Below are positions 1-5,210 of a stretch of DNA of 5,210 nucleotides, in pieces (positions within the stretch are counted from its first letter, which is position 1; the number at the start of each line of letters is the position of its first letter). The DNA is from Thermoflexibacter sp. GTDB lineage: Bacteria; Bacteroidota; Bacteroidia; Cytophagales; Thermoflexibacteraceae. Under the pieces are notes generated by a model that was not told where the DNA came from, made no database searches, and saw only the letters and a list, made by a program, of their open reading frames with translations. A program made the position numbers and the translations under genes. The stretch lies in contig JALOMS010000396.1 of NCBI GenBank assembly GCA_025455345.1, positions 1 to 5,210 on the forward strand, written 5' to 3'.

Positions 1-549
1 CTAATAGGCATACTGACCCCTATTCTTATTACTACAGGATTAAAAGCCAAAAAAGCAAAGGATTTTATCAAACCCAAACAAGCAAAAGAGCTAATTTTTG
101 ATAAAATAGAAGTACGTAAGTGGATTTTGTTTATAGGCATTATTTACTTGGTGATTGCTTTTTTGCCCCAATCCAATCCTGCATTTTTTAATCATACCAT
201 TTGGGTCTTACTCTTATTCATTGAGTTAGCACAAATTTTTCTGCAAAAGTTTTACCACCCATATCGCATTATTTGGACAGAAGAAGAAATTACTTTACTA
301 AATAACAACTCTAAAACCATTAAATTCAAAGATATTTATGAAATCAAATATCATTCGTGGAGCGATACATTGGTACTAAAAGCAGGAGAGTTTAATTTTT
401 TACAATTTCAACTTTCCTCTTTGAGTGAAGAAAAACAGGAATTGTTGTTTAAAAAGTTAGCTGATTCTGTAAATTTGAGCAAGATAGAAATATCTAAAGC
501 TATCAAGGACAAATTCCTAAATCCTATACTCATAAAAACAACGAATTAA
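1..549 (+). CDS. Membrane protein with possible PH-like C-terminal domain, 5'-truncated by window edge
   Basis: The reading frame is open from base 1 to the TAA at 547-549 and contains no in-frame ATG, so the start must lie upstream of the window; 182 C-terminal residues are visible. In these, residues 1-14 (LIGILTPILITTGL) look like the end of a membrane helix. Two clearer helices follow at about 41-55 (WILFIGIIYLVIAFL) and 66-81 (TIWVLLLFIELAQIFL). After a short YHPYRIIW linker, residues 86-165 alternate short strand-like segments (ITLLNNN, KTIKFKDIYEIKYHS, DTLVLKAG, NFLQFQLSSL) and end in a charged helix. This resembles the small bacterial PH-like domains found after membrane helices, but that is inference from pattern only. 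The function is unknown. polX starts 52 bases downstream on the same strand, so co-transcription is possible. Confidence 0.8.
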   Translation, partial: LIGILTPILITTGLKAKKAKDFIKPKQAKELIFDKIEVRKWILFIGIIYLVIAFLPQSNPAFFNHTIWVLLLFIELAQIFLQKFYHPYRIIWTEEEITLLNNNSKTIKFKDIYEIKYHSWSDTLVLKAGEFNFLQFQLSSLSEEKQELLFKKLADSVNLSKIEISKAIKDKFLNPILIKTTN

Positions 550-567
550 GATATGTATCTATTCTCA

Positions 568-595
568 CTCCTAACTTCTAATTTCTAACTACTAA
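568..595 (+). repeat. Four degenerate tandem 7-base repeats
   Basis: Four consecutive heptamers, CTCCTAA, CTTCTAA, TTTCTAA and CTACTAA, fill half of the 52-base gap between the membrane protein gene and polX. The consensus is YTNCTAA. The array ends seven bases before the polX start codon, so it would lie in the polX leader if transcription begins upstream. It could be a drifting short tandem repeat or low-complexity leader sequence; no function is evident. Confidence 0.6.
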
Positions 596-601
596 AAAAC
601 A

Positions 602-2296
602 ATGCTTACCAACGACGACATCGCAGAGGCTTTCAAACTCACCGCTTCACTCATGGACTTGCATGGAGAAAACTCTTTCAAGGCAAAGTCTTACAGCAGT
701 GCAGTTTATCAAATAGAAAAATCGGAAATAAATTTGGCGGAAAAAAACAAAGGCGAAATTGTAAGCGCGGGCATATCCGAAGGCATGGCAAGCAAAATCA
801 TAGAGCTTGCCCAAAAAGGAATTTTTAGCGAACTCCAGCAACTCATGGACAAAACCCCGAAAGGCGTATTGGAAATGCTCTCTATCAAGGGATTAGGAGG
901 AAAAAAGGTAAAAACTCTTTGGGACGAACTCAAAATAGAAAGCATACACGAGCTATTAGAAGCGTGTAATGCTGGCAAGGTCGCACAAATCAAGGGCTTC
1001 GGGGAGAAAACCCAAGAGGCTATTATCAAAGAGATTTCCTTCCGAACTGCCAATGCAGATAAAATGCACTATGCAGACGCTGAACTGATTGCATTTGCTT
1101 TGGAAAATGCCTTGAACAATGTCGATACAGTTGAAAAGGTGAGCTTGGCGGGGCAAGTCCGTAGGCGAATGGAAATAGTTGATTTGATTCAATTAGTAGT
1201 AGCTACTCATAGTTTTGGAAGTGTTTCCCAATTTCTAAGTGAGCATCCTAAACTGATTCCTAATGAAAAAATAAGTAGTCCTTTTGCATGGAGAGGTTTT
1301 TGGAAAAACGAAGACGGATTATCCTCTTTGAAAGTAGAAGTAAAATTTACTACGGCTCAAAACTTTGTCAATCAAGTATTTGTAAATTCTGCCTCCGAAA
1401 AACATTTGACTCAGCATATCCAAGGGAAAAATCTTTGGCAAACAGCTAAAAATCAGCAGTTCCAATCAGAAGGAGAAATTTATCAAACTTTGCAACTGCC
1501 CTATATTGAGCCTGAACTAAGGGAAGGGACATTTGAGTTTAGCCTGACCTCCTCTCCTAACCTATTGGAAATGAGTGATTTAAAAGGCTGTTTGCACAAT
1601 CATTCCACTTATAGTGATGGGAAAAATTCCTTATTGCAAATGTCCCAAGCGTGTATAGACATGGGGCTGGAGTATTTTGGAATTTGCGACCATTCGCAAA
1701 CTGCTTTTTATGCCAATGGACTTACAGAAGAAAGAGTAATCCAACAGCACCATGAAATAGAAAAACTCAACCAACAATTAGCACCTTTCAAAATCTTCAA
1801 AGGCATAGAATCTGATATTTTGCCAGATGGTAGGTTAGATTATCCCGATGATATACTAAAAACTTTTGACTTTATCGTGGCTTCTGTTCACTCAGGTCTA
1901 AAAATGGACAAGGAAAAGGCTACTGCTCGCCTTATCAAAGCCATAGAAAATCCTTATACAAGCATTTTAGGACATCCTACGGGTCGTTTGTTGCTTAGGA
2001 GAGAGGGATATCCTCTTGATTTTGAGAAAGTTATAGACGCATGTGTGGCTAATCAAGTAGTTATAGAGATTAATGCAAGTCCTTGGAGATTGGACTTGGA
2101 CTGGAGGTGGGTACATATAGCCATTGAAAAGGGCGCAATGCTAAGTATTAATCCAGATGCTCATGAAATCGCAGGACTGAAAGACATGTATTATGGTGTT
2201 TGGGTAGCGCGTAAGGGCGGCGCAACTCCCGCTCATATTCTTAATACCAAGTCTCTCAAAGAGATAGAATTATTTTTTGCCAATAAAAATAATTGA
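602..2296 (+). CDS. polX: PolX-family protein: HhH domains, degenerate polymerase domain, intact PHP phosphoesterase
   Basis: The 564-residue length is close to bacterial PolX proteins (about 570). Residues 1-75 match the PolX 8-kDa-like region (LHGENSFKAKSYSSA, then GISEGMASKIIELAQKG). HhH motifs lie at 95-110 (IKGLGGKKVKTL) and 130-142 (IKGFGEKTQEAII). The palm region (about 150-325) keeps its length and landmarks (AGQVRRR at 183-189, PYIEPELREG at 300-309). However, the family's catalytic D-x-D aligns with L195-I-Q197, the third aspartate with E246, and the FTGS-type motif with VNSAS (261-265). DNA synthesis is therefore unlikely. The PHP domain (327-560) has all expected metal ligands: H332, H334, D339, H364, E403, H430, H458, D519 and H521. 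In family members this domain acts as a Mn-dependent 3'-5' exonuclease or phosphoesterase in base-excision repair. The inferred role is a DNA-end or abasic-site nuclease in the cytoplasm. The ATG at 602 follows TAAAAAACA and has no Shine-Dalgarno sequence, as is usual in Bacteroidota. Confidence 0.93.
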   Translation: MLTNDDIAEAFKLTASLMDLHGENSFKAKSYSSAVYQIEKSEINLAEKNKGEIVSAGISEGMASKIIELAQKGIFSELQQLMDKTPKGVLEMLSIKGLGGKKVKTLWDELKIESIHELLEACNAGKVAQIKGFGEKTQEAIIKEISFRTANADKMHYADAELIAFALENALNNVDTVEKVSLAGQVRRRMEIVDLIQLVVATHSFGSVSQFLSEHPKLIPNEKISSPFAWRGFWKNEDGLSSLKVEVKFTTAQNFVNQVFVNSASEKHLTQHIQGKNLWQTAKNQQFQSEGEIYQTLQLPYIEPELREGTFEFSLTSSPNLLEMSDLKGCLHNHSTYSDGKNSLLQMSQACIDMGLEYFGICDHSQTAFYANGLTEERVIQQHHEIEKLNQQLAPFKIFKGIESDILPDGRLDYPDDILKTFDFIVASVHSGLKMDKEKATARLIKAIENPYTSILGHPTGRLLLRREGYPLDFEKVIDACVANQVVIEINASPWRLDLDWRWVHIAIEKGAMLSINPDAHEIAGLKDMYYGVWVARKGGATPAHILNTKSLKEIELFFANKNN

Positions 2297-2311
2297 TACC
2301 TGTCGAACTTC

Positions 2312-3160
2312 TTAGATTAGTGTTTTAATGCCCGTCATTTCTTCGCTCATTGCCCATAATCTTTGGAGTGCCTCAGCATGATAAGCAATGGCTTTTGCTT
2401 TGATAGATTTTTTGTCATTAAAGTACAAACCTGTTTTGCCCTCTACGTCCTTAGAGCTTGCGAGCCAGAGAGAGGTTTGCGCTCCTTTTTCAGGACTTCT
2501 CAATGACCATGCAAACCACTTAAATGCCCAAGCAATGAATCCTGTACTGTTATTTCCAAAATTAGTGGCTACTGCCCCAGGATGCAAAGCATTGCTTGTA
2601 ATATTCGTCCCTGCCAATCTGCGCGCTAACTCATTGCTAAACATGATATTAGCTAACTTAGATTGGCTATATGCCTTTAATCCACTGTATCCATTGCGGA
2701 GATTCACATCTGTCCAGTAAATATCTCCTATTTGTTGGACTTGGGAAGCAACATTGACTATACGTGCAGAAGGAGCGGCTTTCAGGCTGTCTATCAACAA
2801 ATTAGTAAGTAAAAAGTAGGCAAGGTGATTGACTGCCCAAGTCATTTCTATGCCATCAATACTCTCTTGTCTTTCAGAAAGCATTACACCCGCATTATTG
2901 ACGAGTACGTCTATGACAGGTATTTCATTTTTGATTTCTTGGGCTAATTCTTTGATTGCCGCTTGGGAGGATAAGTTGCAGATTTTGACAGAGATATTTG
3001 TATTATTTGACTTGTTGATGATTTCTTGGCGAGCGGTCTCAGCCTTGTCTTTATTGCGACAAACCATCACTATTTTTGCACCCAACTTAGCTATTTCCAA
3101 AGCAGTTATATATCCTATCCCTGAATTTGCCCCTGTAATAAGAACAGTTTTATTTTTCAT
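2312..3160 (-). CDS. Short-chain dehydrogenase/reductase, retinol dehydrogenase-like
   Basis: This 282-residue protein has the classical SDR Rossmann fold. The cofactor motif TGANSGIG is at 9-16. R35-N36 after the second strand favours NADP(H). NNAG is at 88-91. The catalytic tetrad is N111, S139, Y164 and K168 (YSQSK). The NHLAYFLLTNLL and ALHPGAVATN segments and the hydrophobic stretch at 207-220 resemble the retinol dehydrogenase/WW-oxidoreductase-like subgroup, whose bacterial members mostly have unknown alcohol or carbonyl substrates. The usual Asp that contacts adenine in the 'DL' motif is Asn here (CNLSS, N62). The gene ends 15 bases from the convergent polX stop, with no hairpin terminator between them. 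Its start is 44 bases downstream of the small lipoprotein gene on the same strand, which suggests a two-gene transcript. The enzyme should be cytoplasmic; its substrate cannot be told from the sequence. Confidence 0.93.
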   Translation of the reverse strand: MKNKTVLITGANSGIGYITALEIAKLGAKIVMVCRNKDKAETARQEIINKSNNTNISVKICNLSSQAAIKELAQEIKNEIPVIDVLVNNAGVMLSERQESIDGIEMTWAVNHLAYFLLTNLLIDSLKAAPSARIVNVASQVQQIGDIYWTDVNLRNGYSGLKAYSQSKLANIMFSNELARRLAGTNITSNALHPGAVATNFGNNSTGFIAWAFKWFAWSLRSPEKGAQTSLWLASSKDVEGKTGLYFNDKKSIKAKAIAYHAEALQRLWAMSEEMTGIKTLI

Positions 3161-3204
3161 TTGCTAAAATATTTGATAATAAAGGAATTATATACAATTC
3201 ATTA

Positions 3205-3666
3205 TTAATTACTTGCCAACATTACTTTGGCTTTTTTCATGCTCTCGACTATTTTTTCTCCAACTTTATTGATTTGTTGTTTTTCTTTTTTTAGATAAGA
3301 TTGTATTTCATCTTCCTTCATTCCATCGTAAGTAGTTTTGTGATTTTGCATCCAACGCATCATCGCTTGGTCTGCGTCTTCTAAGGCTTTGACTACTTTG
3401 TGTATCTCTCTTATTTGTTTTTCATCTACAATGTTCCCTTCTTGGAGTCTAATTTTCAACTCTCTTTTGAGGTGCAAAATAGTGCTAATAGAGGGCATAA
3501 TCGAATCGTGCATAGACATTACTTCTTGCTGTAAATTCATAATAGCGATACAAGTCTGTCTGTCTGTGGCTGTCCTGTGTTCATTTTCTGTTTTTTGACT
3601 AATACATGACATCAAATACAAAAGTGAGGAAAACAAAACGTAATTTACAAAGTAGTTATGTTTCAT
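3205..3666 (-). CDS. Small helical lipoprotein of unknown function
   Basis: This 153-residue protein has a lipoprotein signal peptide: MKHN, a hydrophobic stretch, then lipobox L-M-S-C with C21 as the predicted lipidated cysteine. It is therefore expected to be exported and membrane-anchored. The mature part is almost entirely helical and charged, probably a coiled coil or helical bundle. It has two recognisable blocks: MHDSIMP (52-58) followed by the leucine/lysine helix at 60-75, and DADQAMMRWM (97-106), then a Lys/Glu-rich helix to the C-terminus. From memory, Bacteroidota carry small lipoproteins with an M-H-D-x-x-M-P block and an A-D-x-A-M-M-x-W-M block, sometimes mislabelled 'viral A-type inclusion protein'; I could not check this. 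The ATG at 3664-3666 lies about 25 bases downstream of a predicted transcription start. The SDR gene follows after 44 bases and is probably in the same operon. No function can be assigned. Confidence 0.85.
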   Translation of the reverse strand: MKHNYFVNYVLFSSLLYLMSCISQKTENEHRTATDRQTCIAIMNLQQEVMSMHDSIMPSISTILHLKRELKIRLQEGNIVDEKQIREIHKVVKALEDADQAMMRWMQNHKTTYDGMKEDEIQSYLKKEKQQINKVGEKIVESMKKAKVMLASN

Positions 3667-3697
3667 TGAGATAGATTAAAAGTTTTGCAATTTTTCA

Positions 3698-3730
3698 CAA
3701 AATTATGCAAGAAGTTTAGATAAATTGAAA
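3698..3730 (-). promoter_or_regulatory. Putative Bacteroidota-type promoter for the small lipoprotein (and SDR) genes
   Basis: Read on the minus strand, TAATTTTG (3705-3698) is a perfect match to the Bacteroidota -7 element TAnnTTTG. TTTC (3730-3727) sits 21 bases upstream and is one mismatch from the -33 TTTG element. A true TTTG exists at 3735-3732, but its 26-base spacing is too long. Transcription would start near 3691, giving a leader of about 25 bases before the ATG at 3666. I see no equally good promoter on the plus strand for the divergent SMP-30 gene. Confidence 0.5.
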
Positions 3731-3803
3731 ACAAAAATACATAAATTGCTGAGAGTTTTAAGTAAATTAGCATTTTTTAACAATCTCATAATCATTGACT
3801 TAT

Positions 3804-4841
3804 ATGAAATATTACCTTGTTTTTTCTCTTTTACTTTTTATGTTTTTATCCTGTCAAGAGACCTCACAAACGACAGAAAAGCAAACAAATGATAGCCAAA
3901 CAGATAGCATATCACAAGCAACATCTAATATTACAAGCATGAAAGCAGAACTTTTGTTAGACGCAAAGGCTTCCTTGGGAGAAGGAGCTTTGTGGAATAT
4001 CCAAACCCAAGAATTGTATTGGATAGACATAGAAAATGAGTTATTACATCTATATAATCCAGCCAATCAGCAAGATAGAGCTATCAAATTAGGTAAAAAA
4101 GTAGGCACAGTTGTTCCTACGCAAGATGGCAATGCTTTAGTAGCCTTGCAAGATGGCATTTATGAAATAGATTTAAAGACAGAAAAGAAAAAATTGCTTG
4201 TAGAAAGACCCGAGAAGAACTTTCCCAATAATAGATTCAATGACGGGAAGTGCGACCCCGCAGGGAGATTTTGGGTTGGTACGATGTCTATGGAAGGAAA
4301 ACCTAAAGTTGGGAACTTGTTTTGCTTTGATAATGAAGGAAAAATCAAGCCAATCTACGACAGTGTTAGTATCTCCAACGGCATAGTTTGGTCTTTAGAT
4401 AGTACCAAAATGTTTTATATAGACACGCCTACGAAAGAAATCAAAGAGTTTGATTATAACATACAAACAGGAGAGGCTTCATTTAAAAAAGTAGCCGTGC
4501 GAATCCCTGAAGGTACAGGCTATCCCGATGGAATGACGATAGATAATGAAGGAAAGTTATGGGTTGCTATGTGGGAAGGGTATGGTGTACTGCGTTTTGA
4601 CCCCGAAAATGGAGAACTTTTGATGAAAGTAGAAGTCCCAGTAGCGAGAGTAACTTCTTGCGCTTTTGGGGGAGAAAAATTGGACATACTTTATATCACT
4701 ACGGCAAGTATAGGTGCAAAAGAAGAAGAACTAAAACAGTATCCCTATACAGGAGGGCTTTTTATGATAAAAACGGGACACACAGGCATTCCTAATTTTG
4801 CTTATAAAGGTAAAAAGAAAAAGATGAGCATAGGTTTTTGA
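3804..4841 (+). CDS. SMP-30/gluconolactonase-family lipoprotein
   Basis: I chose the ATG at 3804 (345 residues). A TTG nine bases upstream could extend the frame but would add only three residues before an ideal signal peptide. The N-terminus MKYYLVFSLLLFMFLSC is a lipoprotein signal with lipobox F-L-S-C and C17 lipidated. A Ser/Thr/Gln-rich linker (18-45) leads to a six-bladed propeller typical of the SMP-30/gluconolactonase/LRE family (about 48-332). Expected metal-site residues are present: E60 in LGEGALW, N192 in ISNGIVWS and D242 in GYPDGMTID. The substrate-side NRFNDGKCDP (143-152) and the C-terminal GGLFMIKTGHTGIP (317-330) also fit. Family members hydrolyse sugar lactones (gluconolactone to gluconate) or other esters with a divalent metal. 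The likely role is a periplasmic or outer-membrane lactonase; the substrate is inferred, not shown. The protein ends in a basic tail (KGKKKKMSIGF). The gene is divergent from the small lipoprotein gene across 137 bases and is followed by palindromic repeats. Confidence 0.93.
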   Translation: MKYYLVFSLLLFMFLSCQETSQTTEKQTNDSQTDSISQATSNITSMKAELLLDAKASLGEGALWNIQTQELYWIDIENELLHLYNPANQQDRAIKLGKKVGTVVPTQDGNALVALQDGIYEIDLKTEKKKLLVERPEKNFPNNRFNDGKCDPAGRFWVGTMSMEGKPKVGNLFCFDNEGKIKPIYDSVSISNGIVWSLDSTKMFYIDTPTKEIKEFDYNIQTGEASFKKVAVRIPEGTGYPDGMTIDNEGKLWVAMWEGYGVLRFDPENGELLMKVEVPVARVTSCAFGGEKLDILYITTASIGAKEEELKQYPYTGGLFMIKTGHTGIPNFAYKGKKKKMSIGF

Positions 4842-4916
4842 CAAATATATTTTTTAAGTTTTATTTCGCATTTGTTTGTTTACTTATTTGGTTCTCTGAC
4901 AATTTTTGTGATAGTG
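4842..4916. other. AT-rich spacer with no recognised element
   Basis: This stretch between the SMP-30 gene and the palindrome cluster is T-rich. It shows no convincing GC-stem terminator, promoter or open reading frame. The only pairing seen is the weak ACAA-TTT-TTGT at 4899-4909. Confidence 0.5.
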
Positions 4917-4948
4917 TGAGTTCCCCCCGTTAAAACGGTGGGTTAAAT
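4917..4948 (+). repeat. Palindromic repeat copy 1 (left end)
   Basis: The core CCCCCCGTTAAAACGGTGGG (4923-4942) folds as CCCCCCGTT/AACGGTGGG around a two-base AA loop, with one C-T mismatch. It is flanked by TGAGTT on the left and GTTAAAT on the right. A further AACTCA at 4955-4960 is the inverse complement of TGAGTT (4917-4922), so the whole of 4917-4960 can also form a larger nested hairpin. Confidence 0.8.
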
Positions 4949-5000
4949 AAAATTAACTCATTGATTATGTTTATATAACACACCCTTTATTGACTTTCAA

Positions 5001-5025
5001 GAATAAACCGTTCTTTGGTTTTTTC
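5001..5025 (+). other. AT-rich hairpin inside the palindrome cluster
   Basis: GAATAAACC (5001-5009) pairs with GGTTTTTTC (5017-5025) at 8 of 9 positions around the loop GTTCTTT. The 3' arm contains a run of six T. It could act as a weak terminator on the plus strand or be part of the secondary structure of the surrounding element, but the stem has few GC pairs and may be coincidental. Confidence 0.3.
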
Positions 5026-5029
5026 ATAA

Positions 5030-5050
5030 CCCCACCGTTAAAACGGTGGA
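5030..5050 (+). repeat. Palindromic repeat copy 2 (internal)
   Basis: CCACCGTT (5032-5039), AA, AACGGTGG (5042-5049) is a perfect palindromic core identical to the family consensus. It is followed by TTTAACTCA (5056-5064), which parallels ATTAACTCA (4952-4960) after copy 1, so copies 1 and 2 are in direct orientation. Its left flank (CATAACCC) differs from the TGAGT flank of the other two copies. Confidence 0.8.
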
Positions 5051-5054
5051 CTGA

Positions 5055-5086
5055 ATTTAACTCACCGTTTTAACGGTGGGGACTCA
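5055..5086 (-). repeat. Palindromic repeat copy 3 (right end, inverted)
   Basis: CACCGTT (5063-5069), TT, AACGGTG (5072-5078) is the core, read in inverted orientation relative to copies 1 and 2. Bases 5063-5081 are the exact inverse complement of 5030-5048 in copy 2. The two copies can therefore form a 19-bp perfect stem with a 14-base loop (5049-5062). Confidence 0.8.
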
Positions 5087-5146
5087 TGGAACGAATATTT
5101 TTTGAATCCTAATTAAGTATATCAACAAAAATAAACGTTTTTTCAG

Positions 5147-5190
5147 TTCCAGACTGGAAGTCCCGTTAGGGACATAAGCTTTGTAGAAAC
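5147..5190 (+). repeat. Double-hairpin repeat ending in TTTGTAGAAA, unrelated to the cluster at its left
   Basis: TTCCAG-A-CTGGAA (5147-5159) is a perfect inverted repeat, followed directly by GTCCC-GTTA-GGGAC (5160-5173). ATAAGC and then TTTGTAGAAAC come next. From memory, a small GTCCC/GGGAC hairpin followed by a (T/G)GTAGAAA motif recurs in intergenic DNA of Bacteroidota and some cyanobacteria, which suggests a dispersed REP-like element. I cannot verify this, and its far side may extend beyond the window. The remaining bases to 5210 show no gene. Confidence 0.5.
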
Positions 5191-5210
5191 TAAATTAAGC
5201 CCAAAATCTA

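Larger units (their letters stand above)
4917..5086. mobile_element. Candidate MITE-like or BIME-like element bounded by inverted palindromic repeats
   Basis: The segment begins TGAGTTCCCC and ends GGGGACTCA. Its outer 32 bases on each side (4917-4948 and 5055-5086) are inverted copies identical at 29 of 32 positions, and the similarity stops sharply at both outer borders. There is no open reading frame inside and no obvious target-site duplication (left flank GATAGTG, right flank TGGAACG). Each end is itself palindromic, and a third copy of the core lies inside. This fits a small non-autonomous element or a cluster of REP-like palindromes, such as those moved by IS200-like REP-associated transposases. 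No transposase is present in the window, so mobility is inference. Confidence 0.5.

Noticed and set aside
127..549. A complete short gene starting at TTG 127
   Set aside because: The frame stays open back to base 1 with codons that continue the protein, and the TTG falls inside a membrane helix. The gene is better described as 5'-truncated.
647..1192. Minus-strand open frames within polX
   Set aside because: They overlap the HhH-coding part of polX and have no recognisable domain or start context.
2297..2311. Bidirectional terminator between polX and the dehydrogenase gene
   Set aside because: The 15-base gap has no inverted repeat or T-run.
2388..3167. Open frames on the plus strand across the dehydrogenase gene
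   Set aside because: They are antisense to a well-supported SDR with all catalytic motifs and show no protein-like features of their own.
3554..3568. GTCT tetranucleotide repeat as a phase-variation tract in the small lipoprotein gene
   Set aside because: There are only three full units, which is too few to expect frequent slippage. They encode ordinary residues in an intact frame.
3795..3803. TTG start for the SMP-30 gene
   Set aside because: The ATG nine bases downstream gives a standard lipoprotein signal peptide beginning MKYY, so no alternative start is needed.
4917..5086. CRISPR array
   Set aside because: There are only three copies, in mixed orientation, with unequal spacing and variable flanks. 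The repeats are palindromic elements, and no cas gene is present.

Overview
The window looks like a chromosomal segment of a Bacteroidota bacterium, probably a Cytophagales-type relative. The DNA is AT-rich, the start codons follow A/T-rich leaders with no Shine-Dalgarno sequence, and one start has a perfect TAnnTTTG -7 promoter box, which is typical of this phylum. Two small secreted lipoproteins of the kind common there are also present. The species cannot be fixed from the sequence alone.

Layout. (1) 1-549 (+) is the 3' part of a membrane protein gene whose start lies upstream of the window. (2) 602-2296 (+) is a PolX-family protein with helix-hairpin-helix domains and a PHP phosphoesterase domain. 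Its PHP metal ligands look complete, but its polymerase catalytic aspartates are gone. (3) 2312-3160 (-) is a short-chain dehydrogenase that ends tail-to-tail with polX, 15 bases away. (4) 3205-3666 (-) is a small helical lipoprotein, 44 bases upstream of the dehydrogenase and probably co-transcribed with it from a promoter at about 3698-3730. (5) 3804-4841 (+) is a lipoprotein of the SMP-30/gluconolactonase family, divergent from the small lipoprotein. (6) 4842-5210 has no gene but is rich in palindromes.

The last region is the most unusual part. Two 32-base inverted copies (29/32 identical) of a palindromic sequence bound a 170-base segment, 4917-5086. A third, internal copy pairs with the right-hand one in a 19-bp perfect stem. 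A different hairpin element, GTCCC-GTTA-GGGAC followed by TTTGTAGAAA, lies near the window edge. This resembles a REP/BIME-type cluster or a small non-autonomous element (MITE). No transposase is visible.

The genes do not form an obvious single pathway. polX concerns DNA repair, the dehydrogenase and lactonase-like protein concern small-molecule metabolism, and the short lipoprotein has no known function. I see no defence system, CRISPR array, tRNA or rRNA. The candidates for something undescribed are the palindrome cluster and the polymerase-dead PolX.
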